Part shown: positions 1 to 9,002 of the stretch, piece by piece
Position numbering within the stretch: position 1 is the stretch's first letter
How the letters are laid out: every line of letters starts with the position of its first letter
NCBI GenBank assembly: GCA_012513435.1
Contig: JAAZCE010000007.1
Location: 1-64,000, forward strand
From: Clostridiales bacterium
GTDB taxonomy: Bacteria; Bacillota; Clostridia; Peptostreptococcales; Anaerovoracaceae
Length of the DNA stretch: 64,000 nucleotides
Direction of reading: 5' to 3'
The notes under the pieces: generated by a model
Told to the model about the DNA's origin: nothing
Databases searched by the model: none
What the model saw: only the letters and a program-made list of their open reading frames with translations
Made by a program: the position numbers and the translations under genes

Positions 1-291
1 CTCGTATACCGTCTTCTTAGGCAAAAGCCTGAAGTTCTGAAAAACTATGCCAATATTTCTTCTGAGCTTGGGTATCTGACGATTTGACATCCTGGTGACC
101 TCATTGCCTCTTACCTTGATGCTTCCCGAATCAGCGTTGATTTCCTTGAGTATAAGCTTTATGAATGTGGACTTGCCTGCCCCGCTGGGCCCCACGAGAA
201 AAACAAAATCTCCTTTGTTGATTCTCACGGAAACCTTTTCAAGCCCAATATTCGATTTATAATACTTGGTTACATTGTTAAATACGATCAT
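1..291 (-). CDS. ftsE: Cell division ATP-binding protein FtsE (N-terminal part, cut by window edge)
   Basis: This is the first 97 codons of an ABC ATPase running off the left edge of the window. The Walker A motif GPSGAGKST is clear near residue 36, and the Q-loop region reads GIVFQNFRLLP, the form typical of FtsE. FtsE pairs with the membrane protein FtsX to control peptidoglycan hydrolases at the division septum, or in sporulating Bacillota at spore formation. FtsX would be expected just beyond the left edge. The ATG at 291 is preceded by a purine-rich AGAAGGGACG ribosome site. Family assignment is secure; only the rest of the protein is unseen. Confidence 0.9.
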   Translation of the reverse strand, partial: MIVFNNVTKYYKSNIGLEKVSVRINKGDFVFLVGPSGAGKSTFIKLILKEINADSGSIKVRGNEVTRMSNRQIPKLRRNIGIVFQNFRLLPKKTVYE

Positions 292-361
292 CGATTATTA
301 CGTCCCTTCTTTCTCACAATGATACACCATAATCATACTACATATAGTTGTCAATTACAAG

Positions 362-398
362 AAAATGTGTGGAAATATGCCGTATTTACACACATTTT
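362..398. terminator. Hairpin between the PrcB-like gene and ftsE
   Basis: A ten-base inverted repeat (AAAATGTGTG and CACACATTTT) extended by five more pairs after one mismatch, with a five-base loop. It lies between the end of the PrcB-like gene and ftsE and is probably a transcription terminator, although the T-tract on the minus strand is interrupted. Confidence 0.45.
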
Positions 399-436
399 GT
401 CAAGATGACGTGATGATTTTGTGAAAAATAGATCCC

Positions 437-913
437 TTAATTTCCTTCATACTGTATGCGCAGTTCTACGGTGTCAGGAAGGCTCTTAAGTTCCGTTTTA
501 ACAACGCATACTGGATATGTAAGTATCTGAGATATTATGTTCTTTTTTTCAGGGTCCTTGAAATCCGCGTAGACTATGAGATTGCTTTTGCCGTCTTTTT
601 CATCGAGCAAAATCTCATCCACCGAAACTTGAAATCCAGAGGTGGGCTTCTCTCCCCTCGTTACAATGACATAGACCTGGTCATCTATAACACAGGCCAA
701 TGCTCTTTCCATGCTTCTGTATTCAGGAATGACATTCAGTGAAATATCCTTGGGAATCTCAGCGTTTTTGGCAATCTCAAACCCAACCTTCTCTTCGCCG
801 TTAAACCAGCGATACATCATAAGCGCAGCTAATATACCTGCTATCAGCAGTATTGCCAGGACGATAAAGAGCTTTCGGCCCTGCAGCTTTTCCATAATGG
901 CGGTTTTGTTCAA
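437..913 (-). CDS. PrcB-like membrane-anchored protein
   Basis: A 158-residue protein with one N-terminal membrane segment (about residues 15-35) followed by an extracytoplasmic domain. The C-terminal half, with the run TRGEKPTSGFQVSVDEI, matches the PrcB C-terminal domain (PF14343), a small beta-rich module first described in treponemal protease complexes and common in secreted clostridial proteins. The start is a TTG at 913, seven bases after a perfect AAGGAGG ribosome site; the next in-frame ATG is six codons downstream and has no such site. The exact role is unknown; a chaperone or protease-adaptor role at the membrane is only family inference. Confidence 0.7.
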   Translation of the reverse strand: MNKTAIMEKLQGRKLFIVLAILLIAGILAALMMYRWFNGEEKVGFEIAKNAEIPKDISLNVIPEYRSMERALACVIDDQVYVIVTRGEKPTSGFQVSVDEILLDEKDGKSNLIVYADFKDPEKKNIISQILTYPVCVVKTELKSLPDTVELRIQYEGN

Positions 914-1016
914 TTTAAAGCCTCCTTTTCATAGAGTTCTTATTAGAACTTATTATGATAAGGAGGTTTTTATACCTTGTTTATGTGCCCCGGTCTATTT
1001 GTTTGTATCGCCTAGT

Positions 1017-1949
1017 TTATTTAATCAGAGCTTTTACCGCCTCTATTATATCATCTGCAGTCATTCCGTATTTTTTCTTCAGTTCATCAGGCTTTCCCGA
1101 CTCCCCGTAAGTATCCTTCTGTCCTACCATAGCCATCCTTACGGGATGATTTTTGACTACGGCTTCAGCAACCGCGCTTCCCAGTCCGCCTATTATGGAA
1201 TGTTCCTCGGCGGTAACTATGGCTCCTGTTTCCTTAGCTGCACGGACTACTATTTCTTCATCAATAGGCTTGATGGTATGAATGTCTATAACTCTCACAT
1301 CCAGGCCTTCCTTTGACAGCTCCTGAGCAGCAGCTACAGCCTCGCTTACCATGATACCCGTTGCAACTATTGTGGCATCTTTACCTGCTTTTATCATATT
1401 GCCTTTGCCTAAGGTTATATCTGACTTCTCATTATAAAACACAGGAACCTTGGCACGCCCCAATCTAACATAGCAAGGGCCCTTCATTGCAACAGCCTGC
1501 TCTATGAGCTTTGCCGCCGAAACGCCGTCACTTGGATTTATAACCGTCATTCCCGGTATTGTTCTCATAAGAGCTATGTCCTCAAAGGTCTGATGGCTGG
1601 CGCCGTCCTCACCTACTGTGATACCTGCGTGAGTTGCACAGATTTTCACATTTGCCTTGGTATATCCTATGGAATTCCTTATAATCTCAAATGCTCTGCC
1701 AGCTGCGAACATGGCGAATGTACTTGCACAGACCACCTTCCCCGACAAAGCCAACCCTGCCGCCGTCCCGTAAAGGTTCTGCTCCGCGATCCCCATATTA
1801 AAAAATCTTTCAGGATAGGTCTTGCCAAACTCCGCAGTCATAGTGGATTTAGAAAGGTCTGCATCCATAACCACTAAATCAGGGTACTTTGCTCCCAGTT
1901 CAACCAATGCCTTGCCATAGGCTTGTCTCGTTGCCATTGATTCTGCCAT
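1017..1949 (-). CDS. Transketolase, C-terminal (pyrimidine-binding) subunit
   Basis: The 310-residue second half of a split transketolase. It carries the pyrimidine-binding domain (FNMGIAEQNLYGTAAGLALSG) that contacts thiamine diphosphate in the partner chain, followed by the transketolase C-terminal domain (from about residue 190). With the N subunit it forms the enzyme that moves two-carbon ketol units between sugar phosphates in the non-oxidative pentose phosphate pathway. Its ATG overlaps the stop codon of the upstream half by one base, and a GGAGGTG site lies inside that gene's 3' end, so the two subunits are translationally coupled and probably made in equal amounts. Confidence 0.93.
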   Translation of the reverse strand: MAESMATRQAYGKALVELGAKYPDLVVMDADLSKSTMTAEFGKTYPERFFNMGIAEQNLYGTAAGLALSGKVVCASTFAMFAAGRAFEIIRNSIGYTKANVKICATHAGITVGEDGASHQTFEDIALMRTIPGMTVINPSDGVSAAKLIEQAVAMKGPCYVRLGRAKVPVFYNEKSDITLGKGNMIKAGKDATIVATGIMVSEAVAAAQELSKEGLDVRVIDIHTIKPIDEEIVVRAAKETGAIVTAEEHSIIGGLGSAVAEAVVKNHPVRMAMVGQKDTYGESGKPDELKKKYGMTADDIIEAVKALIK

Positions 1950-2767
1950 TAAATTTCACCTCCTAGTTCAGCTATCGCCTCTATGGTCTCTTCCTCGTTA
2001 GGAGCCTTGCCGTGCCATCCCGGATTGTTTTCCATATAGGAAACGCCCTTTCCCTTGATGGTATGAGCTACTATCATGGTAGGCTTTCCCTTGCAGCTTC
2101 TGGCCTTGTCAAAGGCATCCAGTATCTCCTTAAAATCATGTCCATCTATCTCTATTACGTTCCATCCGAAGCTCTTGAACTTATCTGTAACTGGAGCAAC
2201 TGTCATAACATCCTCGTTCTTCCCGTCAATCTGCATTCCGTTGTAATCCAGTATGGCGACCATATTGTCCAGCTTGTTGTGAGCTGCCGACATAGCCGCT
2301 TCCCATATGATTCCTTCCTGCATTTCTCCATCGCCGATGAGGGCATATATCCTTCCCGGATTGCCGTCCAGCTTGTTAGCTATAGCCATTCCTCCCGCAG
2401 CGGAAAATCCCTGCCCTAAAGAGCCGGTGGACATTTCTATGCCAGGCACCTTGTTCATGTCGGGATGCCCCTGAAATTTCGACCCTAATTTTCTCAATGT
2501 CATGAATTCATCCATACCGAAATATCCTCTGACTGCAAGAGCCGAATACTGTACGGGACCTGCATGACCCTTGGAAAGAATGAATTTATCCCTGTCCGCC
2601 TTTTTAGGCGCCTCAGGGTCTATGTTCATTTCACTAAAATACAAGGCTGTCACAATGTCTGCCGCAGACAGGGAACCACCGGGATGTCCGGAGCCAGCAT
2701 TATGTATAGCCTTTACTACCCCCATTCGCACCTGGTCAGCTGTCTTTTCCAACGATTTGATGTCCAT
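1949..2767 (-). CDS. Transketolase, N-terminal (thiamine diphosphate-binding) subunit
   Basis: The first half of the split transketolase, 272 residues from the chosen start. It contains the diphosphate-binding signature GDGEMQEGIIWEAAMSAAHN with the metal-binding DYN shortly after, and conserved histidines in SGHPGGSLS and KGHA. I start it at the ATG at 2767 (MDIKSLEK) because the bases just upstream are GGAGG at the right spacing; an ATG twelve bases further upstream would place this ribosome site inside the coding sequence. Splitting transketolase into two adjacent genes is usual in Clostridia and archaea. Confidence 0.93.
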   Translation of the reverse strand: MDIKSLEKTADQVRMGVVKAIHNAGSGHPGGSLSAADIVTALYFSEMNIDPEAPKKADRDKFILSKGHAGPVQYSALAVRGYFGMDEFMTLRKLGSKFQGHPDMNKVPGIEMSTGSLGQGFSAAGGMAIANKLDGNPGRIYALIGDGEMQEGIIWEAAMSAAHNKLDNMVAILDYNGMQIDGKNEDVMTVAPVTDKFKSFGWNVIEIDGHDFKEILDAFDKARSCKGKPTMIVAHTIKGKGVSYMENNPGWHGKAPNEEETIEAIAELGGEI

Positions 2768-2841
2768 AGCTTCCTCCATTTAATTGTATAATATTAAAAA
2801 ATATGACCCTCACAGAACAACTGCAAGGGTCAAAACATTAA

Positions 2842-3207
2842 TCAGAAAAAAGAATTGTTGTCAATTCCCAAACTGACACTCAACGCTTCATTAACTTCCG
2901 GTAAACGGGTTTTATCAAGTGTTCCGATTCTTTCCTTCAACCTTTTCTTGTCTATTGTTCTAAGCTGTTCCAGTAATACTACCGAGTTCTTGGAAAGGCC
3001 GTTATTATCCGCCTCTATTTCAACATGAGTCGGTAAATCTGCCTTATTTCTTCTTGAAGTGATTGCCGCAACTATTATTGTGGGGCTGTATTTGTTTCCT
3101 ACATCGTTTTGGACAACAAGGACAGGTCTTACACCTCCTTGTTCGGAGCCCATTACCGGACTTAAATCTGCAAAATAAAGGTCTCCCTTTCTAATGCCCA
3201 AGTCCAT
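2842..3207 (-). CDS. mazF: MazF/NdoA-family endoribonuclease toxin
   Basis: A 121-residue MazF/PemK-type mRNA interferase. The hallmark N-terminal strand [19 protein letters not shown], the RPVLVVQND segment and the later TSRR and LEQLRTIDK stretches match NdoA (EndoA) of Bacillus, which cuts single-stranded RNA at UACAU-like sites. In Bacillus it is encoded after an antitoxin gene (ndoAI) and alanine racemase; here the upstream gene is nnrD, 27 bases away, and no antitoxin is visible. The AGGAG site is almost touching the ATG at 3207, so translation may start at the TTG at 3201, seven bases from it. Confidence 0.92.
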   Translation of the reverse strand: MDLGIRKGDLYFADLSPVMGSEQGGVRPVLVVQNDVGNKYSPTIIVAAITSRRNKADLPTHVEIEADNNGLSKNSVVLLEQLRTIDKKRLKERIGTLDKTRLPEVNEALSVSLGIDNNSFF

Positions 3208-3234
3208 ACTCCTATTCTACAGCTAACGCTGTTT

Positions 3235-4101
3235 TCACTTTCCTATGATCTTTTTAAATGCAGCAGGCAGCGATTCTTCAATATCCACAGACGTCATTCC
3301 CCACTGTCCCAACCTTTGGGCTGCAATGTCTCCTGCCATACCGTGAACAAATGCACCTGCTTTGGCCGCATCAAATGGCTCTATTTCCCAGGCGGCAAGA
3401 GAAGCTATTACTCCCGTAAGAACGTCTCCGCTCCCTCCTGTAGCCATACCCGGATTTCCCGTAGTATTAATATATGTCCCCCTGCCTGTCATGGTCACAA
3501 CAGTGCCTGCTCCTTTAAGGAGGACTGCGGCTCCGGTTTTACGACCTAATAATTCTGCCGCCGTGCATCTTCCCGTCTCCCGGATAGATTTTTCTCCCAA
3601 GGCCTTTAACAGCCTGTCTCCTTCTCCAGGATGAGGTGTTATTATGACTTCGCCCTCTCTATCTCGAATCATGCTCAGCTTAGGGCTGTACTGGCAGGTG
3701 GTGTTCAATGCGTCCGCATCTAATACTACCGGACCCTTATACCTCTTAAGTATATCTTCTATCAATCTGTAATTTTTCTCATCAACTCCCAATCCCGGCC
3801 CTATTGCAATGGAATCATAGTTCTCCAGCGACCGTGAAGAAAGCTCCTCATGAGTACATAAGCATGTGACCTGCGGAACGAGAACCTGCAAGATTGGATA
3901 TAATTCCCACGGCACCGACAGCTGAACCAGCCCTGCTCCGGATTTCAATGCCCCTCTTGCTGATAATGCTGCAGCTCCTGCCATACCGACAGAGCCTGCG
4001 ACTATAAGCACACGTCCGCACTGCCCCTTATGTATTTCTCTGGGGCGTTCTTTAATTACAGTATTCACATATTCTAAGGTGATTAAACCTGTATTTTCCA
4101 T
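3235..4101 (-). CDS. nnrD: ADP-dependent NAD(P)H-hydrate dehydratase
   Basis: A 288-residue metabolite-repair enzyme of the ribokinase-like fold. It uses ADP to dehydrate the damaged S-form of NAD(P)HX back to NAD(P)H. The phosphate-binding motif GGSGDVLTG and preceding TTGNPGMAT, and the DADALN segment, are diagnostic. In many bacteria this domain is fused behind the epimerase NnrE; here only the dehydratase domain is present and no epimerase is seen nearby. Start ATG with GGAGA seven bases upstream. It is followed closely by mazF and is probably co-transcribed with it. Confidence 0.92.
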   Translation of the reverse strand: MENTGLITLEYVNTVIKERPREIHKGQCGRVLIVAGSVGMAGAAALSARGALKSGAGLVQLSVPWELYPILQVLVPQVTCLCTHEELSSRSLENYDSIAIGPGLGVDEKNYRLIEDILKRYKGPVVLDADALNTTCQYSPKLSMIRDREGEVIITPHPGEGDRLLKALGEKSIRETGRCTAAELLGRKTGAAVLLKGAGTVVTMTGRGTYINTTGNPGMATGGSGDVLTGVIASLAAWEIEPFDAAKAGAFVHGMAGDIAAQRLGQWGMTSVDIEESLPAAFKKIIGK

Positions 4102-4261
4102 TTTTTCTCCAGATCCCTCATGTGCATGGGCACATTATCAGTACATTGAAAGTATACCTCATGTTATGACTCTTCTTCAAGGAAACTTTAAACAAATATT
4201 ATATTTATTTTTACGCCGCCTTGGTGTAGAATCAATATATAACAATATTCGGAGGCGCACT

Positions 4262-4762
4262 ATGAGCAGAAACAAAGTAATCTTGGTCATTGCACTGTTA
4301 GTAGCACTTTATTTCATGTTGCCAAACGATGGCATATTCCACGTAATAAAAGTCAACGCAAAAGCGATCCTGCCATACATACTGCTTGGGATTATCATTT
4401 ATCTGGTAATAACAATTAACGTGTTAAAAAAAGCATGGAAAAAACTTGACGCAAACATCAACGACGAAAACACCGTCAGCTTCGCCAAAATAATGAACAT
4501 CTCTTTTGATGTCAAGAGGATGCTGGGTTCCAACAATCTTCTCGATTTATATCAGAAGGTCAATTTTTCAACAAGAGTATCCATGAAATCCAAGCGGCTT
4601 CTCTTTGAAGCCATGCGCCGAAAAAGACTGGATGTTCCTACTCCCGGCAAGGGAACTGATGGAGATTTGTCCTTGAGAAAAACTGCTAAGACAAATGCCG
4701 AAATAAAAGCTGCCCGAATAGAAGCCGCCGCAAAAGCCAAACGAAAAAAGAACAAAAAATAA
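4262..4762 (+). CDS. Unknown membrane protein with basic C-terminal tail
   Basis: A 166-residue protein I do not recognise. It begins MSRNKVILVIALLVALYF, has two predicted membrane segments (about residues 6-22 and 37-58), then a soluble region and a strongly basic, alanine/lysine-rich tail ending KAKRKKNKK that could bind nucleic acid or acidic lipid headgroups. The start at 4262 has a GGAGGCGC site just upstream; an in-frame ATG 183 bases earlier would overlap the divergent nnrD gene and lacks a ribosome site. It is transcribed alone, divergently from nnrD. Confidence 0.7.
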   Translation: MSRNKVILVIALLVALYFMLPNDGIFHVIKVNAKAILPYILLGIIIYLVITINVLKKAWKKLDANINDENTVSFAKIMNISFDVKRMLGSNNLLDLYQKVNFSTRVSMKSKRLLFEAMRRKRLDVPTPGKGTDGDLSLRKTAKTNAEIKAARIEAAAKAKRKKNKK

Positions 4763-4883
4763 CTGGACTTCTTTTATAAGCCCAGTTGCTCGGTGATGTG
4801 TGCTACTTCACCATCATTTATATCATTCATTTTCTTTATCCAAATACTTAGCTGCCTTCAATGTGCTTTCAAAATAGGTTGCC

Positions 4884-5453
4884 TTATACCTGCTTTTCCT
4901 CAAGGATTCCCTGGTTTTCTGTAAGCTCACCAATGTTTTCCTCTACATATTTTTCATGATCCAAAACGGAAATTCCGCCATCCACGGCATCTACCATAAT
5001 GTAGTATTCTCTTTCATCCACATCCTGACAGGTTACAATGTAAAACTTCTTATAAAAATGATCTTCCTCGATTACGCTCATCTCCGGAGATATTAGCAGC
5101 TTCGATTTTCCTATAAACTGTTTCAGCGTGAAGTCATGCCCAATGTTATAGCATTCCTCCATAATGGTCTCTACATTAAGAGCTTCCTCTTCAGGAATAC
5201 TGACCTCCTGAAATTCCGGCTCTCCCCTGGTTTCATACACCGAACCTGACACCCGGTCTATTATACAGTCGGACAGCTTGTTCGCTTTTCTCACCATCTT
5301 TCCCTTGCCGGCAAGAATTTCATATCTGAACCTTACATATGGATAATACACATCCTCCACGTCACGAATGTCCAGACTTGCATCGGTATTCAACAACAAA
5401 ACGAGAGCCTGTCTTGTATTATATCCGCATTTTAATAATTTAATATCCACCAT
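4884..5453 (-). CDS. Hypothetical cytosolic protein
   Basis: A 189-residue acidic protein without membrane segments or a motif I recognise. The N-terminal part (NTDASLDIRDVEDVYYPYVRF) and the C-terminal run ending in a glutamate-rich tail look globular. An AGGACGGTGAG stretch precedes the ATG. It stands alone downstream of a symporter operon, separated from it by a strong hairpin. No function is proposed. Confidence 0.6.
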   Translation of the reverse strand: MVDIKLLKCGYNTRQALVLLLNTDASLDIRDVEDVYYPYVRFRYEILAGKGKMVRKANKLSDCIIDRVSGSVYETRGEPEFQEVSIPEEEALNVETIMEECYNIGHDFTLKQFIGKSKLLISPEMSVIEEDHFYKKFYIVTCQDVDEREYYIMVDAVDGGISVLDHEKYVEENIGELTENQGILEEKQV

Positions 5454-5484
5454 AAGGGCTCACCGTCCTTTTGAAACATTATGC

Positions 5485-5530
5485 GGCAAACCTCCCGTTA
5501 ACATTTTTACAGAAGGTTTGCCACTTTTTT
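5485..5530. terminator. Strong hairpin between symporter operon and the 4884-5453 gene
   Basis: Perfect nine-base arms GGCAAACCT and AGGTTTGCC with a 20-base loop. A T-run (TTTTTT) follows on the plus strand and the matching A-run precedes the hairpin on the minus strand, so it reads best as a plus-strand terminator although the flanking genes are minus-strand. It lies 40 bases past the end of the symporter gene. Confidence 0.5.
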
Positions 5531-5569
5531 AATATGACATTGCAAATCTAAGTCCGTAAGCTGCCAAGC

Positions 5570-7138
5570 CTACGCTTCTAACACCAGATTTTTTCTGCTG
5601 AAAACAAACTGAGTGATTGCCTTGTTTTCCGTTGACAGATGCTTAGATGAAGCAACCTGCACTTTCTTTGATACGTCAATCTTCTTACCCTTTGCTCTTT
5701 CAATAAGGTCAGTCATTTCAGGGCTTACCGGCTTACCGAAGTGACTGAATATTAACATGCAAATCGAAGATACTATTATGCCTGCAAAGAACTGATGGCA
5801 TCCTGTAACTACATCCAGACCTCCCAATGACCAAATCTGTACTGTGGCTCCGCCTGCTAGCATAGATGTTACTGAACCAAGAGCATTTGCCTTCTTCCAC
5901 CATATAGCACATACATAGCTTGGCAGGAAAGCACAGCCCATGAAGCTGAACGCATCCACAACCAGATTGAATACTCCGGGCGGATTGAGTATAGCAATAA
6001 CAACGCCTACTACAGCAGTGGCTATTATAGATATTCTTGCTACTGCTACAACCTTCTTGTCGCTTGCTTCAGGTCTTATCCATCTCTTATAGAAGTCGAT
6101 GGAAACTATTGTACCTATAAGCAACATTAGAGCCGCTACAGTACTCATGATTGCTGACATGATAGCAGTAAGCACCACGCCTGTAACAACGCCAGGGAAC
6201 AGTTCACTCGTAAGTGTAGGTATTACCATTTCAGGGTCTTCCAAATCGCCCAGCATAACCAAACCGAAGAGTCCCAAGAAATACGGAATGAAGCAGAACA
6301 ACTGCGTCCATATAGTCGCATAGAGAACAGATGTCTTCGCAACCTTAGGAGCTTCCATTGCCATGTGCTTGTTTACACTGTGCGGCAGTCCCATGTAACC
6401 TATTAAGTATATCAATACTGCTCCGGCAATTACTCCGTAACCGCCCTCATACATATTGTCCCTGCCCCATACACTGAGGAGTGTAGGGTCTATAGCAGTT
6501 AACTGCTCGTTAAGTCCTGTGAACCCGCCTACCTTGACCATGCAGAGGATGAAGATAAGAATAAGACTGCCTATCATGATAAAGCCCTGAATTACATCAG
6601 TCCAGGCTACTGCAAAATATCCACCTACGAATGTGTAGAATAAAATAACTATTACTCCTACTATAAGTCCTGCTTCCAGAGGGAAACCAAAGAGACTTAC
6701 TAGAGTTTTTCCTGTTGCCAGGAACTGTGCCAAAACGTACGAACCCAGACCAAAGACTGCTATAACGCAGGCAATTACCTTAACAGGTATTGATTCATAT
6801 CGTTTCTCTAAATATTCAATAGGTGAAATAGCATCCAGAAGCTGAGAAAGCCTTCTCATCCTTCTTCCCAGAACGGTAATGTTAATCAGTCCACCGCCTG
6901 CATCTCCTACTGCATAGAAAAATACGAAATAGCCTACTGCATATGCTTGAGCAGGTCCGCCCATAAACATATATCCGCTCATAGCTGTTGTCTGTAATGT
7001 CAGAGCCGTTACTAGAGGCCCCATTGACCTTCCGCCTACCATATAGTCCTCGGAGCTCTTAGCTCTCTTGTTCCAATAGAGGCCCATGGAAATCATTCCA
7101 ATAAAATAAAGAACAAGTACAATTACTTCTATTCTCAT
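5570..7138 (-). CDS. Sodium:solute symporter (SSS family), copy 1
   Basis: A 522-residue integral membrane protein with about 13 hydrophobic segments and the SSS-family N-terminal pattern (GLYWNKRAKSSEDYMVGGRS, then the TM2 stretch containing TTAMSGYMFMG). The family couples sodium entry to uptake of proline, pantothenate, sugars or carboxylates; the substrate here cannot be told from sequence. Its ATG overlaps the stop of the small upstream accessory gene by four bases (ATGA), so the two are translationally coupled. A second, different SSS gene lies upstream in the same orientation. Confidence 0.88.
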   Translation of the reverse strand: MRIEVIVLVLYFIGMISMGLYWNKRAKSSEDYMVGGRSMGPLVTALTLQTTAMSGYMFMGGPAQAYAVGYFVFFYAVGDAGGGLINITVLGRRMRRLSQLLDAISPIEYLEKRYESIPVKVIACVIAVFGLGSYVLAQFLATGKTLVSLFGFPLEAGLIVGVIVILFYTFVGGYFAVAWTDVIQGFIMIGSLILIFILCMVKVGGFTGLNEQLTAIDPTLLSVWGRDNMYEGGYGVIAGAVLIYLIGYMGLPHSVNKHMAMEAPKVAKTSVLYATIWTQLFCFIPYFLGLFGLVMLGDLEDPEMVIPTLTSELFPGVVTGVVLTAIMSAIMSTVAALMLLIGTIVSIDFYKRWIRPEASDKKVVAVARISIIATAVVGVVIAILNPPGVFNLVVDAFSFMGCAFLPSYVCAIWWKKANALGSVTSMLAGGATVQIWSLGGLDVVTGCHQFFAGIIVSSICMLIFSHFGKPVSPEMTDLIERAKGKKIDVSKKVQVASSKHLSTENKAITQFVFSRKNLVLEA

Positions 7139-7302
7139 TTCTCAGCGCCTCCTCTCCCCTTGATGCTCTTCTCAAATTCGCTGTCGTCAATCTGCTCATC
7201 TTGCTTTTTCATCACAAAATAGACAATTATAGCTGCTGCCAAATAGACGATGGGCCATATCAACGTAGCAAAAAACGTGGTTGCGGGCATACCGATAATC
7301 AT
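7135..7302 (-). CDS. Small membrane accessory protein of the symporter
   Basis: A 55-residue protein starting MIIGMPATTFFATLIWP with one membrane helix and a charged tail ending KSIKGRGGAEK. The ATG at 7302 follows AAGGAGAAGGAAT; a longer reading frame would place this site inside the gene. Tiny one-helix proteins of this kind are regularly found just before SSS symporters and are called symporter small accessory proteins. The four-base overlap with the symporter supports a stable one-to-one complex. The specific effect on transport is not known. Confidence 0.75.
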   Translation of the reverse strand: MIIGMPATTFFATLIWPIVYLAAAIIVYFVMKKQDEQIDDSEFEKSIKGRGGAEK

Positions 7303-7447
7303 ATTCCTTCTCCTTCCACTAATAATATAAAGTATTGCAAACAAATTAATGCAATTACATACTATCAAATTTACGGAAGGATATTAACGAAAGGGAGGAC
7401 CTTTTATATGTATTTTAACAAAGCCTTAAGGTGTTTTTTCACAAGAT

Positions 7448-8917
7448 TTAATAATTCCTGTTTTTGTAATCATTCCTGTAGGATTCTATCTTCTTGTAAA
7501 TTTTTATCCTAGGCTTGTCGTTAGCCGCAAGTAGCACAAAGAAAAACATATTTATTAGAAGCCCTGACAGAGCACATACGCTGGCTTCGCCAACCTTCAA
7601 AAATACACATGAGAAAAACACGGCCTCTCCTATGAGTACTCCAAAAACCGCAGCTTTAGCAGAGGACCTTTTCCAGAACAAAGCTCCCAATACAGGAACT
7701 ATGAGCTGAGCCATGCCGCCTAAAGCCATAACCGCTAAATCAAAAATACTCTGAGGCACTATGATAACAAGAGCATATGAAGCGATGGATACGAAAATGA
7801 CGCCCCACTTTGCCACGGATACTACTCTCCTGTCGGAAGCGTTGCGATTGATATACCGCTTGTATACATCTACTGAAATTACCGAAGCAAGGGCATGTAC
7901 CTGTGAATTGGCTGTGGAAAAAATAGTGGCAAATACTCCTACTACTATAAATGTGTAAAAATATGGATTGGCATATTCCTTCATCAACTGTATCAATATA
8001 GCATCAGGGTTGTTCACATCGTTGGCCAATACCACGCCAGCGCTGCCAGCGAATAGAGTTCCTATACATATTATAGAAGACAGGCACAGCAGCCACGGGA
8101 TAATAATAAAATTTTTGCTGGACGCCGCCGCATAGTTCCTTATCCACATTTGCGGTCCCATAAAAGCCCCCACCGGAACTACGATAAAAAGCGACAGCCA
8201 CATGAATATTCTGTTGTTGTCCTTAGGTACCGACATTGATACATTGGATGGATCCATCTCTATCAGCTTATTGAACACCCCCTCCGTACCTCCTGCTGTT
8301 TTCATAAGAAAAAAACCGGAGCTCAAAATGGCCGTAACTATCAATATGCCATAAAAAACATCTGTCATGGCTACGGCCCTTAACCCTCCAGCCCAAAGAT
8401 ATATTACCAGTATAGCAAAAAATATATACCCACCCACATACCAAGGAATCGTTCCTCCCGAGGCTATATTCATAGCAATTATACCACCCAGTATCTGCAC
8501 CTGCAGATATATCATGGTGCAGATTAAGGTAATAGCTATGACTATTACATTCAGAACCTTGGATTCGTATATATCGTTTAAAAAATCCACCGGTGTCATA
8601 TAGTTATGGACCTTGCCATAGTGCCAAATCCTTCTTCCCACGATGACGAAGAGTACAGCGAATAGAGCATCCCAGCCTATGGTGGTCATATATATGGGCC
8701 CCTGCTCATAAAAGTATGCAATGGCACCCATGAAGGCGAAGGCACTCATCCATGTAGCAAAAATTGTCGCATACATAGGGAATATTTTTAAATTTCTGTT
8801 TTGCAGTATAAAATCTTCCGATGTGAGCACAGAGCGATTCCCGGCTATTTCTCCCAGTAGAAGAGGAATAAAAGCAAAGGCGCATATCATAAGCAGAGTC
8901 AAAGCATTCGTTATCAT
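7448..8917 (-). CDS. Sodium:solute symporter (SSS family), copy 2
   Basis: A 489-residue SSS-family permease with about 13 membrane segments. The N-terminus carries SEDFILQNRNLK and ATWMSAFAFMGAIAYFYEQG, the usual positions of the sodium-binding helices. It is clearly diverged from the neighbouring symporter, so this is a pair of different transporters rather than a recent duplication. It is divergent from the histidine kinase gene across an 85-base gap, which suggests that the two-component system controls the transporter pair. GAGG precedes the ATG by nine bases. Substrate unknown. Confidence 0.87.
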   Translation of the reverse strand: MITNALTLLMICAFAFIPLLLGEIAGNRSVLTSEDFILQNRNLKIFPMYATIFATWMSAFAFMGAIAYFYEQGPIYMTTIGWDALFAVLFVIVGRRIWHYGKVHNYMTPVDFLNDIYESKVLNVIVIAITLICTMIYLQVQILGGIIAMNIASGGTIPWYVGGYIFFAILVIYLWAGGLRAVAMTDVFYGILIVTAILSSGFFLMKTAGGTEGVFNKLIEMDPSNVSMSVPKDNNRIFMWLSLFIVVPVGAFMGPQMWIRNYAAASSKNFIIIPWLLCLSSIICIGTLFAGSAGVVLANDVNNPDAILIQLMKEYANPYFYTFIVVGVFATIFSTANSQVHALASVISVDVYKRYINRNASDRRVVSVAKWGVIFVSIASYALVIIVPQSIFDLAVMALGGMAQLIVPVLGALFWKRSSAKAAVFGVLIGEAVFFSCVFLKVGEASVCALSGLLINMFFFVLLAANDKPRIKIYKKIESYRNDYKNRNY

Positions 8918-9002
8918 TTCATAAACCTCAAAGTGTCCGTAATATTATTTTCCTTTATTCTAGCATAAAATTCCGCTATAATAAAACAGAGAGGGCATAA
9001 TT

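Noticed and set aside
711..1316. Open frame of about 200 codons on the plus strand across the PrcB-like and transketolase genes
   Set aside because: It is antisense to two well supported genes, has no ribosome site and a composition typical of a shadow frame.
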